A model generated the notes under the pieces. That model saw nothing but the letters and a program-made list of their open reading frames with translations, was not told the DNA's origin and searched no databases. Both the position numbers and the translations under genes were made by a program. 64,000 nucleotides of DNA from an uncultured Oxalobacteraceae bacterium (GTDB lineage: Bacteria; Pseudomonadota; Gammaproteobacteria; Burkholderiales; Burkholderiaceae_D): assembly GCA_903862415.1 (NCBI GenBank), contig CAIOYD010000046.1, positions 1-64,000 on the forward strand. Direction: 5' to 3'. Below, one piece after another: positions 28,028-37,411 of the stretch. Numbering within the stretch: the first letter of the stretch is position 1; the number at the start of each line of letters is the position of its first letter.

Positions 28028-29494
28028 ATGATGGAATGGGAAGTCGTTATCGGGTTTGAGACACATGCGCAGTTATCAACCCAGTCAAAAATTTTTAGTG
28101 GTTCGTCGATCCAGTTTGGTGCCGAACCGAATACGCAGGCCAGCCCGGTCGATCTGGCGCTGCCTGGCGTGTTGCCAGTCTTAAACCGCGGTGCGGTTGA
28201 AAAAGCCATCCAGTTTGGTCTTGCCGTGAATGCCACGATTGCACCGGTGTCAGTATTTGCGCGCAAAAATTATTTTTATCCCGATCTGCCCAAAGGCTAT
28301 CAGATCAGTCAGTTTGACTTGCCGGTAGTGCAGGGTGGGGTGGTCAGCTTTGTCATGGAACGCGATGGCCAGAGTGAAATCCGCTCGGTACAACTCACGC
28401 GCGCGCATCTGGAAGAAGATGCCGGTAAATCACTGCATGAAGATTATCAGGGCATGAGCGGCATCGATCTTAACCGTGCCGGCACACCGCTGCTGGAAAT
28501 CGTCACCGAACCGGTCATGCGCAGCGCCACCGAAGCCGTGGCCTATGCCAAGGCACTGCATTCGCTCGTTACCTGGCTCGGTATTTGCGATGGCAATATG
28601 CAGGAAGGTTCATTCCGCTGCGACGCCAACGTCTCGGTACGTCCGGTTGGCCAGGTTGAATTCGGCACGCGCTGTGAAATCAAAAATCTGAATTCCTTCC
28701 GCTTTCTGGAAGACGCCATCAATATCGAAATCCGTCGTCAGATTGAACTCATTGAAGATGGTGGCAGAGTGGTGCAGGAAACCCGGCTGTACGATCCGGA
28801 TAAAAAACAGACCCGCTCGATGCGCAGCAAAGAAGATTCGCAGGATTACCGTTATTTCCCCGACCCCGATCTGTTGCCGCTGGTGATCGATCAGGCCTGG
28901 ATTGCGCGCGTACAGGCTGGCATGCCAGAACTGCCAGCCGCCATGCGTACCCGCCTGATTGCCGAACTCGGCCTGTCCGAATACGACGCCATGGTGCTGA
29001 CCCAAAGCAAAGCCACGGCCAGTTATTTTGAAGCCGTGGTACAGCATGCAGGTGCCGCCCAGGCCAAACCGGCAGCCAATTGGATGATGGGTGATGTGGC
29101 GTCCACGCTCAATCGCGAAGGGCTCGACATTGCCGCCATTCCGGTCGGCCCGGCCCAGCTGGCACTGCTGTTGCAACGCATAGCCGACGGCACCATTTCC
29201 AACAAAATCGCCAAGGAAGTCTTTGCCGCCATGTGGCAGGCCGCATCCACCGAAGTGGCGCTGGCCGACAGCATTATTGAAGCCAAGGGATTGAAGCAGA
29301 TTTCCGATCCGGACGCACTGGAAAAAATCATCGATGAAGTCCTGGCAGCGAATGCCAGATCGGTGGAAGAATTCCGCGCCGGTAAAGAAAAAGCCTTCAA
29401 TGCCTTGGTCGGTCAGGCCATGAAAGCCACCAAAGGCAAAGGTAATCCGGCGCAGGTGAATGCCTTGTTGTTAGCCAAACTTAACGCCGCATAA
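28028..29494 (+). CDS. gatB: Asp/Glu-tRNA amidotransferase subunit B
   Basis: A 488-residue GatB, starting at ATG 28028 (AAAGGA upstream; the next codon is also ATG). Motifs include [49 protein letters not shown] and the C-terminal tRNA-binding YqeY-like part (EVFAAMWQ). It phosphorylates and then amidates misacylated Glu- or Asp-tRNA. Its presence implies that the organism makes Gln-tRNA and/or Asn-tRNA indirectly. Confidence 0.97.
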   Translation: MMEWEVVIGFETHAQLSTQSKIFSGSSIQFGAEPNTQASPVDLALPGVLPVLNRGAVEKAIQFGLAVNATIAPVSVFARKNYFYPDLPKGYQISQFDLPVVQGGVVSFVMERDGQSEIRSVQLTRAHLEEDAGKSLHEDYQGMSGIDLNRAGTPLLEIVTEPVMRSATEAVAYAKALHSLVTWLGICDGNMQEGSFRCDANVSVRPVGQVEFGTRCEIKNLNSFRFLEDAINIEIRRQIELIEDGGRVVQETRLYDPDKKQTRSMRSKEDSQDYRYFPDPDLLPLVIDQAWIARVQAGMPELPAAMRTRLIAELGLSEYDAMVLTQSKATASYFEAVVQHAGAAQAKPAANWMMGDVASTLNREGLDIAAIPVGPAQLALLLQRIADGTISNKIAKEVFAAMWQAASTEVALADSIIEAKGLKQISDPDALEKIIDEVLAANARSVEEFRAGKEKAFNALVGQAMKATKGKGNPAQVNALLLAKLNAA

Positions 29495-29511
29495 TGTATT
29501 GATCAACATGA

Positions 29512-30384
29512 TCAGGATTTCGCCACCTTGTCTTGTGTCCTGGTGTCGAAATCCGCAGCATCATGACGTTCGTGCAACTGACTCGCCGGATCACCGGAAA
29601 CCCGATTCACCATGCGTCCGCGTTTTACCGCCGGACGCTGCGCGATCTGCCCGGCCCAGCGCAGCACATGGGTATATTCCTGCACCTGCAAAAACTCACC
29701 GGCTTCATATAACTGCCCCATGGCCAGCACGCCATACCAGGGCCATATCGCCATATCAGCGATAGTGTACTCGTCACCGGCAATATACTGACTCTCAGCG
29801 AGCCGACGATCAAGCACATCCATTTGCCGTTTAACTTCCATGGCATAGCGATCAATCGCGTATTCCACCTTGATCGGTGCATAGGCATAGAAGTGACCAA
29901 AACCACCACCCAAAAATGGCGCACTGCCCATTTGCCAGAACAGCCATGACAGGCACTCAGCTCTGGCTGGACCACCAGGCGGCAGAAAAGCGGCAAATTT
30001 TTCTGCCAGATACATCAGAATCGCACCAGACTCAAACACCCGCACCGGAGTCGAAGCGCTGCGATCCAGGAGCGCCGGAATTTTTGAGTTCGGATTGATT
30101 TCGACAAACCCACTGCTAAATTGCGCCCCTTCGCCGATATTGATCAGCCAGGCATCATACTCGGCACCGCTGTGGCCGGCGGCCAGCAGCTCTTCCAGCA
30201 TCACCGTGACCTTGACCCCATTAGGCGTTCCCAGTGAATACAGCTGCAACGGATGCCGCCCGACAGGCAACTCCAGCGTATGGGTCGGCCCGGCGACGGG
30301 GCGATTAATATTGGCAAACCGTCCGGTTTGGCCACTCTTGGGAGTCCAGACGCTAGCCGGGGTGTACGTTGCGGGAGTATTCAT
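29512..30384 (-). CDS. yghU: YghU-type glutathione-dependent disulfide-bond oxidoreductase
   Basis: The 290-residue GST-superfamily protein has an N-terminal extension (YTPASVWTPKSGQTGRFA), a thioredoxin-like domain (LYSLGTPNGVKVTVMLEEL, FVEINPNSKIPALLD, RVFESGAILMYLAEKF) and a helical C-terminal domain (YTIADMAIWPW). The TPNGVKV signature with Asn is that of the nu-class/YghU group, which reduces disulfides or peroxides with glutathione. Convergent with gatB. Confidence 0.92.
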   Translation of the reverse strand: MNTPATYTPASVWTPKSGQTGRFANINRPVAGPTHTLELPVGRHPLQLYSLGTPNGVKVTVMLEELLAAGHSGAEYDAWLINIGEGAQFSSGFVEINPNSKIPALLDRSASTPVRVFESGAILMYLAEKFAAFLPPGGPARAECLSWLFWQMGSAPFLGGGFGHFYAYAPIKVEYAIDRYAMEVKRQMDVLDRRLAESQYIAGDEYTIADMAIWPWYGVLAMGQLYEAGEFLQVQEYTHVLRWAGQIAQRPAVKRGRMVNRVSGDPASQLHERHDAADFDTRTQDKVAKS

Positions 30385-30432
30385 GGGATGCCTGACCTTA
30401 TATGAGTGAAAGATGCTACCGCCAAATAAATT

Positions 30433-30984
30433 CTACGTATTTTTTTCCATAATATTGCTTGGAATACTATCCATACTAAGTTGATTTTTTTCTTCCCAAT
30501 ATAATTGAATACCTTCCTTACCTTTGCTGATAGCCCAGTCACTGAGTAACTCTCTATCTTCAACATAATTGTAAGTTGGCACGGCCATGCCACAGGAGGT
30601 TTGTACCAAATCAATCGCTAAATCGAAAATTTGACGGGCGCCTGGAAGTGGCTTGAACAAAGAATACAACTCGTCCCATTCAGCGTCATTTTGATGAATT
30701 ACTTTGGCCGTGCCGTAAAGACGCAAGATAAGTGGCGGCCCATCGAAGGCACAAAACATGATCGTCATACGGGGATTGACTTGTACATGGGCCGATGTTT
30801 CATTTCCGCTGCCAGTGACATTCAACCAGGCTACCCGATTATTATTTATCACCCGCAGGGAATCCATTCCTTTCGGGGATATGTTCACTCTGCTGGTATC
30901 TGTTGCTGTTCCGACGAAAAAAAGCTTCTGTTCCGAAATGAACTGAATCCATCGTTCAGAAAGTTCTGAAAATTGCTTAGCCAT
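30433..30984 (-). CDS. Pyridoxamine 5'-phosphate oxidase-like (PNPOx) family protein
   Basis: A 183-residue split-barrel flavin-binding-type protein: FVGTATDTSRVNISPKGMD near the N-terminus, RVAWLNVTGSGNETSAHVQ and MTIMFCAFDGPPLILRLYG. This family binds FMN or similar cofactors; many members are uncharacterised and not true PdxH. The C-terminal part (QTSCGMAVPTYNY) is typical of the subgroup in proteobacteria. Stands alone; function not deducible. Confidence 0.75.
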   Translation of the reverse strand: MAKQFSELSERWIQFISEQKLFFVGTATDTSRVNISPKGMDSLRVINNNRVAWLNVTGSGNETSAHVQVNPRMTIMFCAFDGPPLILRLYGTAKVIHQNDAEWDELYSLFKPLPGARQIFDLAIDLVQTSCGMAVPTYNYVEDRELLSDWAISKGKEGIQLYWEEKNQLSMDSIPSNIMEKNT

Positions 30985-31226
30985 GATTAACTCTACCCAC
31001 TCTGTTCATCCTGTAAGGACAATAATTTAAAAGTAAATAAATAGCAATGCACAGAGTTATTTCTTTCCGGCTGCCAGGCGGGCAAACGCATGATCGGTAG
31101 TTTAGTTGACCGCAGATTGTGAAGAAGCGTTCTAATGAATTTCGTCAACTTAATCGCCCCGGGTGACGTTTTTGGAGTACGCAGTGACTGCTGCGCTACG
31201 TAACTTAAACTAAACAGGGAACTATC

Positions 31227-31478
31227 ATGAACAAATTAATCACCACATTACTTGCTGCCACCTTAGCTACTGGTGCTGCATTTGCTCAAACTCCTGCAGC
31301 CACACCGACGGCACCTGCTGCGCCAGAAACGAAAGTCGTGACGGTGGCACCAGTGACAACAGCAAAAGCAGAAACGCCGGTCGTTGTGGCCCCAGCGACT
31401 GAAAAAACGACTGCCAAAGTTGCGGTTGCCAAAAAAGAAGTGAAGCCGACAGCAGTGAAAGATGCGACGGCTAAATAA
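31227..31478 (+). CDS. Small secreted Ala/Thr/Lys-rich protein
   Basis: An 83-residue protein with a clear signal peptide (residues 1-20, ending AAFA-Q) and a mature part made almost only of Ala, Thr, Val, Pro and Lys (VAKKEVKPTAVKDATAK). Good ribosome site (CAGGGA). Low-complexity periplasmic proteins like this are common in Burkholderiales and may bind envelope components; no function is assigned. A strong terminator follows. Confidence 0.65.
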   Translation: MNKLITTLLAATLATGAAFAQTPAATPTAPAAPETKVVTVAPVTTAKAETPVVVAPATEKTTAKVAVAKKEVKPTAVKDATAK

Positions 31479-31503
31479 GGTGACTCAGGCTTGAAGGTAA
31501 AAA

Positions 31504-31526
31504 AAACGGCGCTTTATGCGCCGTTT
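31504..31526. terminator. Intrinsic terminator between convergent genes
   Basis: AAACGGCGC / GCGCCGTTT hairpin with A-run and T-run, between the small secreted protein gene and the convergent lipocalin gene; can act in both directions. Confidence 0.8.
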
Positions 31527-31543
31527 AAATTACAAAGGTCAAT

Positions 31544-32062
31544 TCAATGTTGCACGGTGAAATGCAATTTCGTTAAATCAAAGCCCTGTTTGCGTGCAAC
31601 TTCAAGTGCGGAGTCAAGCTGATCTTGTGGAAGTTTTTTGGAACGTGAAAGCAACCACAGGTAATGTCGGTCCGGGTTTCCGACCAGGGCCCATCTGTAT
31701 TCCGAATCAAGGCCAAGAATCCAATAGTCTGCCCAAAACGGTCTGAAGAATGAAACACGCAGCCTGGCTGGATTACTGCCGTCAACGGCTTCGGCTACAC
31801 CATCAGCCTTGTCGATTCCATTTTCTGTCAGGCATTGATTATGTACCCCGATTTTTCCTTCAGGCTCAAGCGTGTAATTGGCCTGTGTGTTGGCAATGCA
31901 GTGCCGCTGAAAAAACATCGGGAACGATCCGATTTCATACCAGGTGCCAGCGTAACGCAGCAAATCGAGATTATCGACGCTGGTGACTTTTGTTTCATTT
32001 TTGTCCGATGTAACACAGGCGCACAAAAGCAACGTAAAGATAACAATCAGATTTCGTAACAT
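31544..32062 (-). CDS. blc: Lipocalin-family lipoprotein (Blc-like)
   Basis: A 172-residue protein with a lipoprotein signal (LLLCAC) and the lipocalin signature RYAGTWYEIGSFPMFFQRHC, then ARLRVSFFRPFWADYWILGLD and RHYLWLLSRSK. Bacterial lipocalins such as Blc sit in the outer membrane, bind lysophospholipids or fatty acids and help membrane maintenance. Length and motifs are complete. Confidence 0.92.
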   Translation of the reverse strand: MLRNLIVIFTLLLCACVTSDKNETKVTSVDNLDLLRYAGTWYEIGSFPMFFQRHCIANTQANYTLEPEGKIGVHNQCLTENGIDKADGVAEAVDGSNPARLRVSFFRPFWADYWILGLDSEYRWALVGNPDRHYLWLLSRSKKLPQDQLDSALEVARKQGFDLTKLHFTVQH

Positions 32063-32126
32063 GAGTTTGCCTTCTGGTTGAAAGGTTCTGCAGCGATGGA
32101 TTTACTTACCCTGCTTAACCCTCAGC

Positions 32127-33869
32127 TCACAACGTCTGCAACAACCGGATTTCATCCGCAATCACTTCCGGATCATAGCTGCGCAGGATTTTTTTGACCG
32201 TGGCGTTGAGCTGCAGCAGATCGAGATTCATGACTTCCTGTTTAATCTCCAGCAACTGCGCCGGTGGCATCGACAATACCCGGAAACCCATACCGAGCAA
32301 CAATCGGGTGAGCTTGATGTCGCCCGCCATGCCGCCGCAGATCGACACCGGAATACCGGCCTTGTCGGCGGCTTTGACTGTCATGTGCAGCAGTTGCAAA
32401 ATCGCCGGATGAACATCGTCGTACAGATGCGCCACGGCGTAATCGGCACGGTCGATGGCCAGGGTATATTGAATCAGATCGTTGGTGCCAACCGATAAAA
32501 AATCCAGTTTTTTGACAAACATCGGCAGGCTCAGGGCAGCGGCCGGGATTTCTATCATGGCACCGATTTTCATTTTCGGATCAAAGGCCTGTCCCAGTTG
32601 AGTCAGTTGCTGTCTGGCCTGTGCCACCATCGCCAGGGTCTGATCGATTTCAAAAGAGTGCGACAACATTGGAATGAGCAGCTGCACTTCACCAAACGCC
32701 GAGGCGCGCAAAATCGCCCGCAACTGGGTCAAAAATAATTGTGGTTCGGCCAGACAGTAACGTATCGCGCGCAAGCCGAGTGCCGGATTGAGGGTGGAAT
32801 TATCCGATTCATCAAGCGGCTTGTCGGCACCGACGTCGAGCGTGCGTATCGTCACCGGGCGGCCTTTCATGGCCACGACGGTAGTTTTGTAAGCCTCAAA
32901 CTGCTCTTCTTCGGTGGGCAGCATATTGTTGCGGCCCATGAATAAAAATTCCGAACGGAACAGACCCACGCCGGATGCACCGACTTCATTGGCCGCATGC
33001 GCATGTTCGGGTAACTCGATATTGGCCAAGAGCGTAATCGTGGTGCCATCTTTGGTGACGGCCGAGGTCTTTTTTAAGCGCGTGAGTTTTTTGCGGATGC
33101 GCTGCAGTTCGGCCTGTTTGTCGCGATACTCGTCGAGCACAATCTGCGGTGGCGCAACGATGACGACACCGGCGACACTGTCGATAATGAGCCAGTCATC
33201 CTGTTTAATCAATTCGCTGGCATTACCCATCCCGACCACGGCCGGAATACCCAGACTGCGCGAAACAATAGCGGTATGAGCGCTGTGGCTGCCTTCATCG
33301 GTGACAAAGCCGACAAAGGCGGAATTCTGAAACTGCATCATGTCGGCCGGAGAAATATCCCTTGCCACCACGATCATGTGGGCATTCTGTTCATCCACTC
33401 CGGTATGGCTGGGCAGGACGGTGGCTGAGCCGGTCAGCAGTTTTAAGATGCGGTCGGCGACCTGAGCAATATCGGCTTTACGTTCGCGCAGATAGTCATC
33501 TTCGATTTCATCAAACTGGGCCAGCAAGACATCGATCTGGGTAACGAGCGCCCATTCGGCATTGTAATGACGGGTACGAATAATTTCGAGCGGCGCCTGC
33601 GCCAACATCGGATCGGATAAAAACAGCGAATGCACGTCCAGAAAAGCACCCAGTTCAGAGGGTGCATCGGCGGGCAGATCGGCCCAGACTTTTTGCAGTT
33701 CGCGATCAGCCGCTGCCAGGGCATTTTGCAGGCGCAGCACTTCGGCTTCCACCTGTTCCTGACCCACCAGATAATGCTGAACTTCGAGCGCGGCCGGATG
33801 CAACAAATGAGCGCGACCAATGGCAATGCCACGTGAAACCGGGATGCCTTGCAGTGTAAATGAAATCAT
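32127..33869 (-). CDS. ptsI: PTS enzyme I (phosphoenolpyruvate-protein phosphotransferase)
   Basis: The 580-residue enzyme I from ATG 33869 (GGGGGG site upstream) has the phosphohistidine region DEGSHSAHTAIVSRSLGIPA, the PEP-binding LFRSEFLFMGR, and the C-terminal active-site Cys in SICGGMAGD. It passes phosphate from PEP to HPr. With HPr and a single mannose-family EIIA directly upstream, and no sugar EIIB/EIIC in sight, this looks like the regulatory PTS of many betaproteobacteria rather than a sugar uptake system. Confidence 0.95.
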   Translation of the reverse strand: MISFTLQGIPVSRGIAIGRAHLLHPAALEVQHYLVGQEQVEAEVLRLQNALAAADRELQKVWADLPADAPSELGAFLDVHSLFLSDPMLAQAPLEIIRTRHYNAEWALVTQIDVLLAQFDEIEDDYLRERKADIAQVADRILKLLTGSATVLPSHTGVDEQNAHMIVVARDISPADMMQFQNSAFVGFVTDEGSHSAHTAIVSRSLGIPAVVGMGNASELIKQDDWLIIDSVAGVVIVAPPQIVLDEYRDKQAELQRIRKKLTRLKKTSAVTKDGTTITLLANIELPEHAHAANEVGASGVGLFRSEFLFMGRNNMLPTEEEQFEAYKTTVVAMKGRPVTIRTLDVGADKPLDESDNSTLNPALGLRAIRYCLAEPQLFLTQLRAILRASAFGEVQLLIPMLSHSFEIDQTLAMVAQARQQLTQLGQAFDPKMKIGAMIEIPAAALSLPMFVKKLDFLSVGTNDLIQYTLAIDRADYAVAHLYDDVHPAILQLLHMTVKAADKAGIPVSICGGMAGDIKLTRLLLGMGFRVLSMPPAQLLEIKQEVMNLDLLQLNATVKKILRSYDPEVIADEIRLLQTL

Positions 33870-33912
33870 ATGCCCCCCCGATAGTGTATTACCTGACGTG
33901 TTGCTTAATAAA

Positions 33913-34179
33913 TTACTCGCCTTCACCAAAACGTTCGGCCACCAGCGTGGTCAGTGCGGCGCTGCATTCGTGCTCATCTTCACCGGTGGTTTCGACGCTG
34001 ATACGACTGCCTTTGCCGGCGGCCAGCATCATCACGCCCATTATGGATTTGCCATTGACGCGTTTGTTATTGCGTGTGATCCAGACTTCCGATTTGTACT
34101 TGGAGGCCAGTTGGGTCAGTTTGGCAGATGCCCTGGCGTGTAGCCCGAGCTTGTTGACAATTTCCAGTTCTACTTGCAT
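33913..34179 (-). CDS. ptsH: PTS phosphocarrier protein HPr
   Basis: The 88-residue HPr has the active His in LGLHARASAKLTQLA and the regulatory Ser region KSIMGVMMLAAGKGS. It relays phosphate from enzyme I to EIIA. The intact Ser region would allow control by an HPr kinase, which is not in this window. Preceded by AGGAC. Confidence 0.95.
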   Translation of the reverse strand: MQVELEIVNKLGLHARASAKLTQLASKYKSEVWITRNNKRVNGKSIMGVMMLAAGKGSRISVETTGEDEHECSAALTTLVAERFGEGE

Positions 34180-34226
34180 TTTGTGTCCTCAGTGTGAATG
34201 AACTCGTGGTCCATTTTCTCTATAAT

Positions 34227-34634
34227 TTAATGGGGTGCGATCCGCAGCCGGTTGTCGACCCGCACCGCCCCATTTTGTGCTCCTGCCTGCGCCATTTCAA
34301 ATACTACTTCCAGGGTGTCATTCCGGTACGTCAGTGCCCGCAACAACATGGGCAAACTCAGACCGGCCAACACCACCACCTGATCGAGGGCATCGAGTTT
34401 CTGGCTGCAATTGGCGGGAGTTCCACCAAACACATCCGTCAACACCAGCACGCCATCACCCAGATTGAGCCGCTCAATGGCCTGCTTGGCCAGCTCAATA
34501 ACTTCTTCAGTACTTTGATCCGGCTGTACATCGATGGCTTCGAGGTACTCCGGTTTGCTGCGAAAAACATGTTGTGCCGCAATAATAAAGGCATTCCCCA
34601 GTGGTGCATGTGCCAATATAAGTAGTCCAACCAT
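34227..34634 (-). CDS. PTS EIIA component, mannose family
   Basis: A 135-residue protein with the EIIA(Man)-like phosphorylation His in LLILAHAPLGNAF and the downstream LVLTDVFGGTPANCSQ and VLAGLSLPMLLRAL. It is a stand-alone EIIA without EIIB or EIIC, placed between gshB and ptsH, the usual betaproteobacterial order; such proteins serve regulation (for example of polyhydroxyalkanoate or nitrogen metabolism), but the target is unknown here. Confidence 0.92.
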   Translation of the reverse strand: MVGLLILAHAPLGNAFIIAAQHVFRSKPEYLEAIDVQPDQSTEEVIELAKQAIERLNLGDGVLVLTDVFGGTPANCSQKLDALDQVVVLAGLSLPMLLRALTYRNDTLEVVFEMAQAGAQNGAVRVDNRLRIAPH

Positions 34635-34637
34635 GGA

Positions 34638-35570
34638 TTAAACCCGCTCCAGTGCATCAATAAACATGGCTGCCACATCAAACCCGGTTTGCTGCGTAAT
34701 TTCTTGGAAGCAAGTTGGGCTGGTGACATTCACTTCGGTTAAATAATTCCCTATGACATCACAACCGACTAATAATAAACCGCGTTGGGCCAAAATTGGC
34801 GCTAAAGTTGAAGCTATTTCACTTTCTTTCGCTGTCAGGGGCTGTGCCACCCCTGTTCCGCCGGCCGCCAGGTTGCCTCTGACTTCGCCTGCCACGGGTA
34901 TTCTAGCCAAAGAAAACGGTACAACTTTGCCGCCAATCAATAAAACCCGCTTATCGCCGTGCTTAATTTCCGGGATATAACGCTGCCCCATAATGGTACG
35001 ACTGCCATTTTGAGTGAGCATTTCGATAATAGCGCCCAGGTTAAGGCCATCGGCGCCGACTTTAAAAACCCCGGCGCCTCCCATGCCATCGAGCGGTTTT
35101 AAAATGATGTCCCCATGTTCGGCATGAAAACGCCGCAAGCGCGCTTCATCGCGGGTAACGATGGTCGGGGCGGTAAATTGTGGAAATTGCGCAATACTGA
35201 GCTTTTCGTTATGACTGCGGATGGCGGCCGGTTTGTTAAACACCCGTGCACCAGCGAGCTCGGCGAGTTCAAGCAAATAGGTGGCGTAGACATATTCCAT
35301 GTCAAACGGTGGATCTTTACGCTGCAGGACGGCATCGAATTTAGTCAGCGCCATTTCCCCCACCACCTCAGCCTGATACCAGACAGCTTCACCGGTGAGC
35401 CGGATGCGTCGGATCTGCGCGACCACTTCACCACCGGCATACGCCATATCCTGCGGTTCAAACGTGTACAGCTCATGCCCACGTTTGGCCGCTTCGCGCA
35501 TCATCGCAAAGGTCGTGTCCTTATAGATCTTGAACTCATCGAGCGGGTCGGTCAGAAACGCGATTTTCAT
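34638..35570 (-). CDS. gshB: Glutathione synthetase
   Basis: A 310-residue ATP-grasp enzyme from ATG 35570 (GGAG 5 nt upstream; the GTG at 35576 is less likely). Motifs: AFLTDPLDEFKIYKDTTFAM, ILKPLDGMGGAGVFKV (ATP loop), GDKRVLLIGGKVVPFSLARI and TEVNVTSPTCFQEI. It joins gamma-glutamylcysteine and glycine. It lies 12 nt after gshA and 3 nt before the EIIA gene, so probably in one operon. Confidence 0.95.
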   Translation of the reverse strand: MKIAFLTDPLDEFKIYKDTTFAMMREAAKRGHELYTFEPQDMAYAGGEVVAQIRRIRLTGEAVWYQAEVVGEMALTKFDAVLQRKDPPFDMEYVYATYLLELAELAGARVFNKPAAIRSHNEKLSIAQFPQFTAPTIVTRDEARLRRFHAEHGDIILKPLDGMGGAGVFKVGADGLNLGAIIEMLTQNGSRTIMGQRYIPEIKHGDKRVLLIGGKVVPFSLARIPVAGEVRGNLAAGGTGVAQPLTAKESEIASTLAPILAQRGLLLVGCDVIGNYLTEVNVTSPTCFQEITQQTGFDVAAMFIDALERV

Positions 35571-35582
35571 CTTCACTCCAGA

Positions 35583-36881
35583 TTAATAGGCATCCGGATT
35601 CGGATCGGTTTTTTCCAGTTCCAGCGATGCCGCCAGCAAGGCCAGACGACCGACCACGCCATACATATAGAAACGGTTCGGAGACGCCGTACCCGGTTTG
35701 GCATGGACATCCGGCAACGCATGTTGCTGGGCAAACGCCAACGGGACAAAGTGCGCACCCGGGGCATTCAGATTTTCATCCACGCCACGACCGGAATGGA
35801 CGCGGTAAAAACCACCGATCACATACCGGTCCATCATGTAGACCACCGGCTCGGCAACGGCTTCGTTGATTTGCTCAAAGGTGTGTACGCCTTCCTGGAT
35901 AATCACATCGCTGACTTCCAGACCTTCTTTGACCACCGACATTTTATTGCGCTGTTTGCGGTTCAAATCTTTGACGTCACTCGCGTCATGCACCGTCATG
36001 ATGCCCATGCCATACGTACCGGCATCGGCTTTGACGATCACAAACGGTTTTTCCTTGATGCCGTATTCCTTGTATTTTTTGCGGATTTTGGTCAGCACCA
36101 TATCGACCTGTGCGGCCAGCACATCTTCGCCGATACGCTCATGGAAATTGATGCCTGACGCTTTGCCAAAATAAGGATTGAGCATCCAGGGATCGACGTC
36201 AACGATTTTGGCAAATTTTTTCACCACTTCATCATAGGCAGCGAAGTGATTAGTTTTGCGTCGCACTGCCCAACCGGCATGCAGAGGCGGCAGCAGGGTT
36301 TGCTCGTGCAGATTTTCCAGTATCGGCGGGATACCGGCCGAGAGATCGTTATTGAGCAAAATGGTGCACGGATCAAACCCGGCCAGGCCCAGACGACGGC
36401 CATTGGCGGAGCGTTCCAGCGGTTCGAGGGTCAGCACCGAACCGTCGGGCAATTCCAGATTGGTCGGTTCTTTGATTTCATCCGACAAACTGCCCAGACG
36501 CACATTGAGTCCGGTCTGACGGAAAATCTGAATCAGGCGTGCGACGTTTTGCAGATAAAAGGTATTGCGGGTATGCCGTTCAGGAATGAGTAACAGGTTT
36601 TTGGCATCGGGGCAGTATTTTTCAATCGCCGCCATCGCCGCCTGCACTGCCAGCGGCAGCATTTCCGGGGCCAGATTGTTAAATCCGCCCGGATATAAAT
36701 TGGTATCTACCGGTGCGAGCTTAAAACCCGAGTTGCGCAAGTCGACAGAACAGTAAAACGGCGGGGTATGTTCCTGCCATTCCAGTCTGAACCAGCGTTC
36801 AATGGCTGGCGTAGCTTCCAGAATTTTCTTTTCAAGTTCGAGCAGCGGGCCATTTAATGCCGTAACTAAATGTGGGACCAT
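35583..36881 (-). CDS. gshA: Glutamate-cysteine ligase, proteobacterial long type
   Basis: A 432-residue protein from ATG 36881 with the type of GshA found in betaproteobacteria and Acidithiobacillus (different from E. coli GshA): PVDTNLYPGGFNNLAPEM, NLLLIPERHTRNTFYL, FVIVKADAGTYGMGIM and the C-terminal PNRFYMYGVVGRLALLAASL. It makes gamma-glutamylcysteine, the first step of glutathione synthesis, directly upstream of gshB. The frame runs to 37022, but the extra residues are not conserved-looking. Confidence 0.92.
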   Translation of the reverse strand: MVPHLVTALNGPLLELEKKILEATPAIERWFRLEWQEHTPPFYCSVDLRNSGFKLAPVDTNLYPGGFNNLAPEMLPLAVQAAMAAIEKYCPDAKNLLLIPERHTRNTFYLQNVARLIQIFRQTGLNVRLGSLSDEIKEPTNLELPDGSVLTLEPLERSANGRRLGLAGFDPCTILLNNDLSAGIPPILENLHEQTLLPPLHAGWAVRRKTNHFAAYDEVVKKFAKIVDVDPWMLNPYFGKASGINFHERIGEDVLAAQVDMVLTKIRKKYKEYGIKEKPFVIVKADAGTYGMGIMTVHDASDVKDLNRKQRNKMSVVKEGLEVSDVIIQEGVHTFEQINEAVAEPVVYMMDRYVIGGFYRVHSGRGVDENLNAPGAHFVPLAFAQQHALPDVHAKPGTASPNRFYMYGVVGRLALLAASLELEKTDPNPDAY

Positions 36882-37411
36882 GAGTAACCTTATGCGGAAT
36901 GACGACGAAATGACAACAAATAACGTGCAATAGATACAAATACAATATTGCGATTCTAGCTGGAATTGAAAAACGGCGTAGCCTGTCCATAATAGTCTGT
37001 CCAAGTTGGGATAGAAGGGCATTTAACAAGGGCAAGACTTAAATAGGGCAAAATTTACCCTGTCTGGCGGCATGAGTTACTGTTTTGCATCACAAAAAGC
37101 CGATTAAGCAACGACGAACAAAACAGACCAGCGAAAAAACACGGTATATACCAAAGATTTCAACTTGAAGGGCCTTGAGGCAACGGCAGCGAATTCCACC
37201 TTGTCAGCCCGCGTTTTAGCTTGAACGCATTCACCCCAAAATAACTGCAGACATCTCTGAAATAATTTTTAAAAATAAAGAAATTTTTACAAAATAAATA
37301 AAAAACTCCTAAAACTTTTTACTCAAAAATATGAACAAATAGGCTATTCAATTTAATAATTAAATAGCCTATTTGGCCACTCACTGCCACAACCGGCAAA
37401 AGGAATTTACT
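36882..37411. promoter_or_regulatory. Divergent 530-bp leader between gshA and the pentapeptide island, with a 13-bp inverted repeat
   Basis: No gene is seen in this 530-bp gap. Composition changes from balanced to strongly AT-rich near 37250, marking the island edge. At 37336-37348 and 37363-37375 lies a perfect 13-bp inverted repeat (CAAATAGGCTATT and its complement, 14-nt AT loop), ending 36 nt before the start codon. It could be an operator, or a leader hairpin that controls transcription into the island. It has no T-tail on the plus strand, so a plain terminator is less likely. Confidence 0.5.
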
